Assembly: GCA_045612565.1 (NCBI GenBank)
Contig: JAZKZG010000078.1
Span: forward strand, 1 to 42,893
DNA length: 42,893 nt
Origin: RGIG9041 sp045612565
GTDB taxonomy: Bacteria > Bacillota > Clostridia > Oscillospirales > QAKW01
Direction of reading: 5' to 3'
Shown here: one piece after another, positions 40,583-42,893 of the stretch
How the letters are laid out: each line of letters begins with the position of its first letter
Position numbering within the stretch: position 1 is the first letter of the stretch
The notes under the pieces: generated by a model
What the model was told of the DNA's origin: nothing
The model's input: only the letters and a program-made list of their open reading frames with translations
Databases searched by the model: none
Translations under genes and position numbers: made by a program

Positions 40583-42893
40583 ATGAGAGAATCCGAAAAA
40601 CAAATAAAATTTTATAAAAAACAACTACCTAAAATGCGTGAGCGTGTTTTTGCTGCGCTTTCAGTGCTTATAGTGGCGGCAACAATGGCTGTGTCATCAT
40701 CGTTTGCATGGCTTGTTTTGTCACAAAAACCCGAAATAAAGGGAATGAACACAACACTTGCCGCAAACGGTAACCTTGAGATTGCACTTGCAAAAGGAAG
40801 CACAATAACCGAGCCTGACGATTCGCAGGTTGGCGACAGCGGTAAAGACCTCGTTGTAAAAAACACCACCTGGGGTAACCTTATCAACCTCGGTGATGCC
40901 GCATACGGTCTTGAACATATAGTTCTGCGTCCCGCATCGCTCAACCAGAACGCGCTTTTGGACCAGCCTCTTTATGGCGCGGGTTACGGCTCTGACGGAC
41001 GTGTTGACACACTTGTTAACAACTTTGCTTATGCACATTATGTTGGCGGTAAAAATTTCAGTGCCAAAGAAACAGAATACGGTGTACGAACTGTATCAAG
41101 TGTAACTTACACAGTTGACCTTACAGATGACCTTGTTAAAGAGGTTCAGATTGCGCAGGAGGCAATGACCACCGCCGCAAACAATCTTGACAAAACTGCT
41201 AAAGAACCTGCACTTCAGGATCTTGTAGGTCTTATGGGCGACTATATTCAGGCACAGATAGACGAAAAACTCAGCGGTAGTGAGCCTATTATACCTGTTA
41301 CAGTAGATGAAGTTGACTCTATCTATTACCTTTTTGGTAAACTCAAAACAAATATCGAAGAATCAGCTGATGCGTTGGCGGCTATATACAATGTTTCTAT
41401 GCTTCGAAATGCCGGTCCGCAGTATGCATCTACAAATAAATTTTCCGGTACATATCTTTTAACCGCATCAAAATCAGATATACAAACAAAACTTTCTGCA
41501 AAAAACGGAAATGTAACTATTGTTAAACCTGAAATGTTGAATGAACTGTGGCAACTTAAAACCGACTATAACACAGTTTGTTCTGATATGGAAATACTTG
41601 CTACATATATTGGCAGAAACGACGTTGTTTACCGTAATCTCAACGAGTCAACTTATCCTGCGGTTGAAACATATGTAAATCATATAGTTGATGTTGGTAC
41701 AACCACAGTTAACGGTACCGCCATCGGAAAACTTTCAACAAACAATATCTCATCGCTTACAGGCGGAGGCTCAAAGCCGATTGTTATTAACAACGGTATT
41801 ATGCAACGAATGGATAAGTTCACCGGTAAAGGCATTAAGTCAAATGAACTTTCTGTTACCATTAAAGTTTTGGGTATGGGTTCAACAGCAAAAGGTATTG
41901 CAACAACTTCTGCTGCAAAGCCGTTTGTTTTACCGAGTGAGTATGCTGCTGCAATAGAGGGTGAAACCAGTTTTAAGGGTACTGATCCCGTTGCCGGTGA
42001 TACCTATGGTATGGCGCTTGACTTTTTTGTTCGCACCAATGCTTTGAATTCTCACCTTATTTTACAGGGTAGCCCTGTTTACGAAGAACGCAGCGAAACT
42101 GCGAAAGAAAAAATTGTCGGTACAGAATATACACTATACACTGTAACTGTTAATGGTGCACAAAAAACAGTATTTCTTAAAGAAGATACATATTATGAAT
42201 ATGACCGTGATACAAAAACAAAAGGTCTGCCGGTAGGCACAACCGAAGAAATCACAAATGCCACTGTTGTTATCGATAAGGTTAAGTATATTGTTGGCTA
42301 CAGCGGTGTAAACAGAGTATGGGATGAAACTGAAAGCCCCTATATTGATGCTGACAGTACCACACAGGGTGCGGGTAGCTGTTATGTATTTTATCCCTCA
42401 ACTCCCGAGGATCAGGATAAATCGCTTAAACTTCTTGAGCATTTCCGTGTTGCATTCATAAGCGAGGAAGGCGAACTGCTCGGAACCGCACAGATGGACA
42501 CAAAAAATGTTGCATCACAAACAGGTAAGGTTATTGTACCGCTTGTACTTTCGGTTACAAACGATTCAGTCAGGGGCGCAAACGGTGAAACAGTTTATAC
42601 AATAACCGAACTTGAACGCAACGAAGCAACATTTATAACAGCACTTATATATCTCGACGGTACCTCGCTTACAAACGATCAGGTACTTGCGGCAGGCGAA
42701 ATACAGGGGCAACTTAATCTCCAGTTCGGAACAACAGCTGATCTTGATGCGCTTGACGATGCTGAACTTATGGAAGAAAAGTGTTATGTAACAGCCCAGA
42801 TGGAAGGCAATACAACAGAATCTGTTGATGCAGGTGCTGCTGCTCTTAATAAACGTATTACCGTTACTGTTGAAGGTTATGAGCCCAAAAAGG
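40583..42893 (+). CDS. Large TasA/BsaA-like SipW-dependent protein, cut by window edge
   Basis: The frame is open from ATG 40583 (AAGGAG seven bases ahead) to the window end, 770 codons without a stop, so the C-terminus is missing. It is a paralogue of the major subunit at 27342: SSFAWLVLSQKPEIKG for the SipW-type site, then TTLAANGNLEIAL, TTWGNLINL and YGSDGRVDTL align with TVGANGNLEIAL, VTWGNLVDL and YGTDGRVSEL. The insert between these and the C-terminal ALIYLDG...GQLNLQF motif is longer and different, and the protein continues past that motif (ITVTVEGYEPKK), where the paralogue stops. It is probably a second shaft subunit or a larger accessory one. Confidence 0.82.
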   Translation, partial: MRESEKQIKFYKKQLPKMRERVFAALSVLIVAATMAVSSSFAWLVLSQKPEIKGMNTTLAANGNLEIALAKGSTITEPDDSQVGDSGKDLVVKNTTWGNLINLGDAAYGLEHIVLRPASLNQNALLDQPLYGAGYGSDGRVDTLVNNFAYAHYVGGKNFSAKETEYGVRTVSSVTYTVDLTDDLVKEVQIAQEAMTTAANNLDKTAKEPALQDLVGLMGDYIQAQIDEKLSGSEPIIPVTVDEVDSIYYLFGKLKTNIEESADALAAIYNVSMLRNAGPQYASTNKFSGTYLLTASKSDIQTKLSAKNGNVTIVKPEMLNELWQLKTDYNTVCSDMEILATYIGRNDVVYRNLNESTYPAVETYVNHIVDVGTTTVNGTAIGKLSTNNISSLTGGGSKPIVINNGIMQRMDKFTGKGIKSNELSVTIKVLGMGSTAKGIATTSAAKPFVLPSEYAAAIEGETSFKGTDPVAGDTYGMALDFFVRTNALNSHLILQGSPVYEERSETAKEKIVGTEYTLYTVTVNGAQKTVFLKEDTYYEYDRDTKTKGLPVGTTEEITNATVVIDKVKYIVGYSGVNRVWDETESPYIDADSTTQGAGSCYVFYPSTPEDQDKSLKLLEHFRVAFISEEGELLGTAQMDTKNVASQTGKVIVPLVLSVTNDSVRGANGETVYTITELERNEATFITALIYLDGTSLTNDQVLAAGEIQGQLNLQFGTTADLDALDDAELMEEKCYVTAQMEGNTTESVDAGAAALNKRITVTVEGYEPKK

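Noticed and set aside
1..42893. tRNA, rRNA, phage or insertion-sequence genes
   Set aside because: None was recognised by eye on either strand; a covariance-model and transposase profile search would be needed to be certain.

Overview
The window looks like a chromosomal segment of a gut-type, low-to-moderate GC Gram-positive Clostridia, most likely Oscillospirales/Ruminococcaceae-like. The reasons are AGGAGG-type ribosome sites, lipoprotein serpins, a dockerin, a flavin-dependent ThyX in place of ThyA, a YfbR-type nucleotidase, DUF6062 and DUF3810 proteins, and SipW-dependent matrix proteins. No rRNA, tRNA or CRISPR was seen. The taxonomic call is inference from gene content.

Left part (1-11722), transcribed leftward. 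Positions 1-240 hold a non-coding array of small hairpins joined by a repeated AATATCACT spacer. Then come a small unknown gene, a membrane-anchored Cthe_2159-type carbohydrate-binding protein, and two tandem lipoprotein serpins with different reactive loops behind their own promoter. Next is a tight nine-gene operon (read from 11722 down to 5587): 8-oxoguanine glycosylase, a 103-residue unknown, YfbR-like 5'-nucleotidase, TagA/WecG glycosyltransferase, ThyX, thymidylate kinase, DUF2156 acyltransferase-like protein, DJ-1/PfpI protein and a CPBP membrane protease. Most neighbours overlap by 4-17 bases. Three members act on dTMP or deoxynucleotide pools and one repairs oxidised guanine.

Middle (11752-14311): a duplicated CxxC/CxxH DUF6062 protein, a leftward peroxiredoxin-like protein that has lost the peroxidatic cysteine, and a DUF3810 membrane protein with an HELTH motif.

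Right part (14651 to the edge), all rightward and closely spaced, about 28 kb. It starts with a 2950-residue secreted protein that carries 14 Cys/His repeats and a C-terminal dockerin. Next is a membrane-anchored protein whose N-terminal domain looks cohesin-like, then a degenerate HD-GYP/EAL protein (probable c-di-GMP sensor). These are followed by a large set of TasA/BsaA-like SipW-dependent surface proteins, two SipW-type Ser/His signal peptidases, and, between the peptidase genes, a membrane-anchored McrB-like AAA+ ATPase with a DUF2357 coiled-coil partner. The last gene, a paralogue of the main fibre subunit, runs off the window.

My reading is that the right part encodes an extracellular fibre or biofilm-matrix system. 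SipW peptidases release the subunits, a c-di-GMP receptor may gate output, and an AAA+/DUF2357 pair, normally seen in McrBC-type defence, may have been recruited to the membrane for assembly, quality control or protection. The SipW/TasA part has precedents in Bacillus (tapA-sipW-tasA) and Clostridium perfringens (BsaA). The AAA+/DUF2357 pair, the degenerate c-di-GMP protein, the two peptidases and the adjacent dockerin/cohesin-like pair together are, as far as I know, not a described system.
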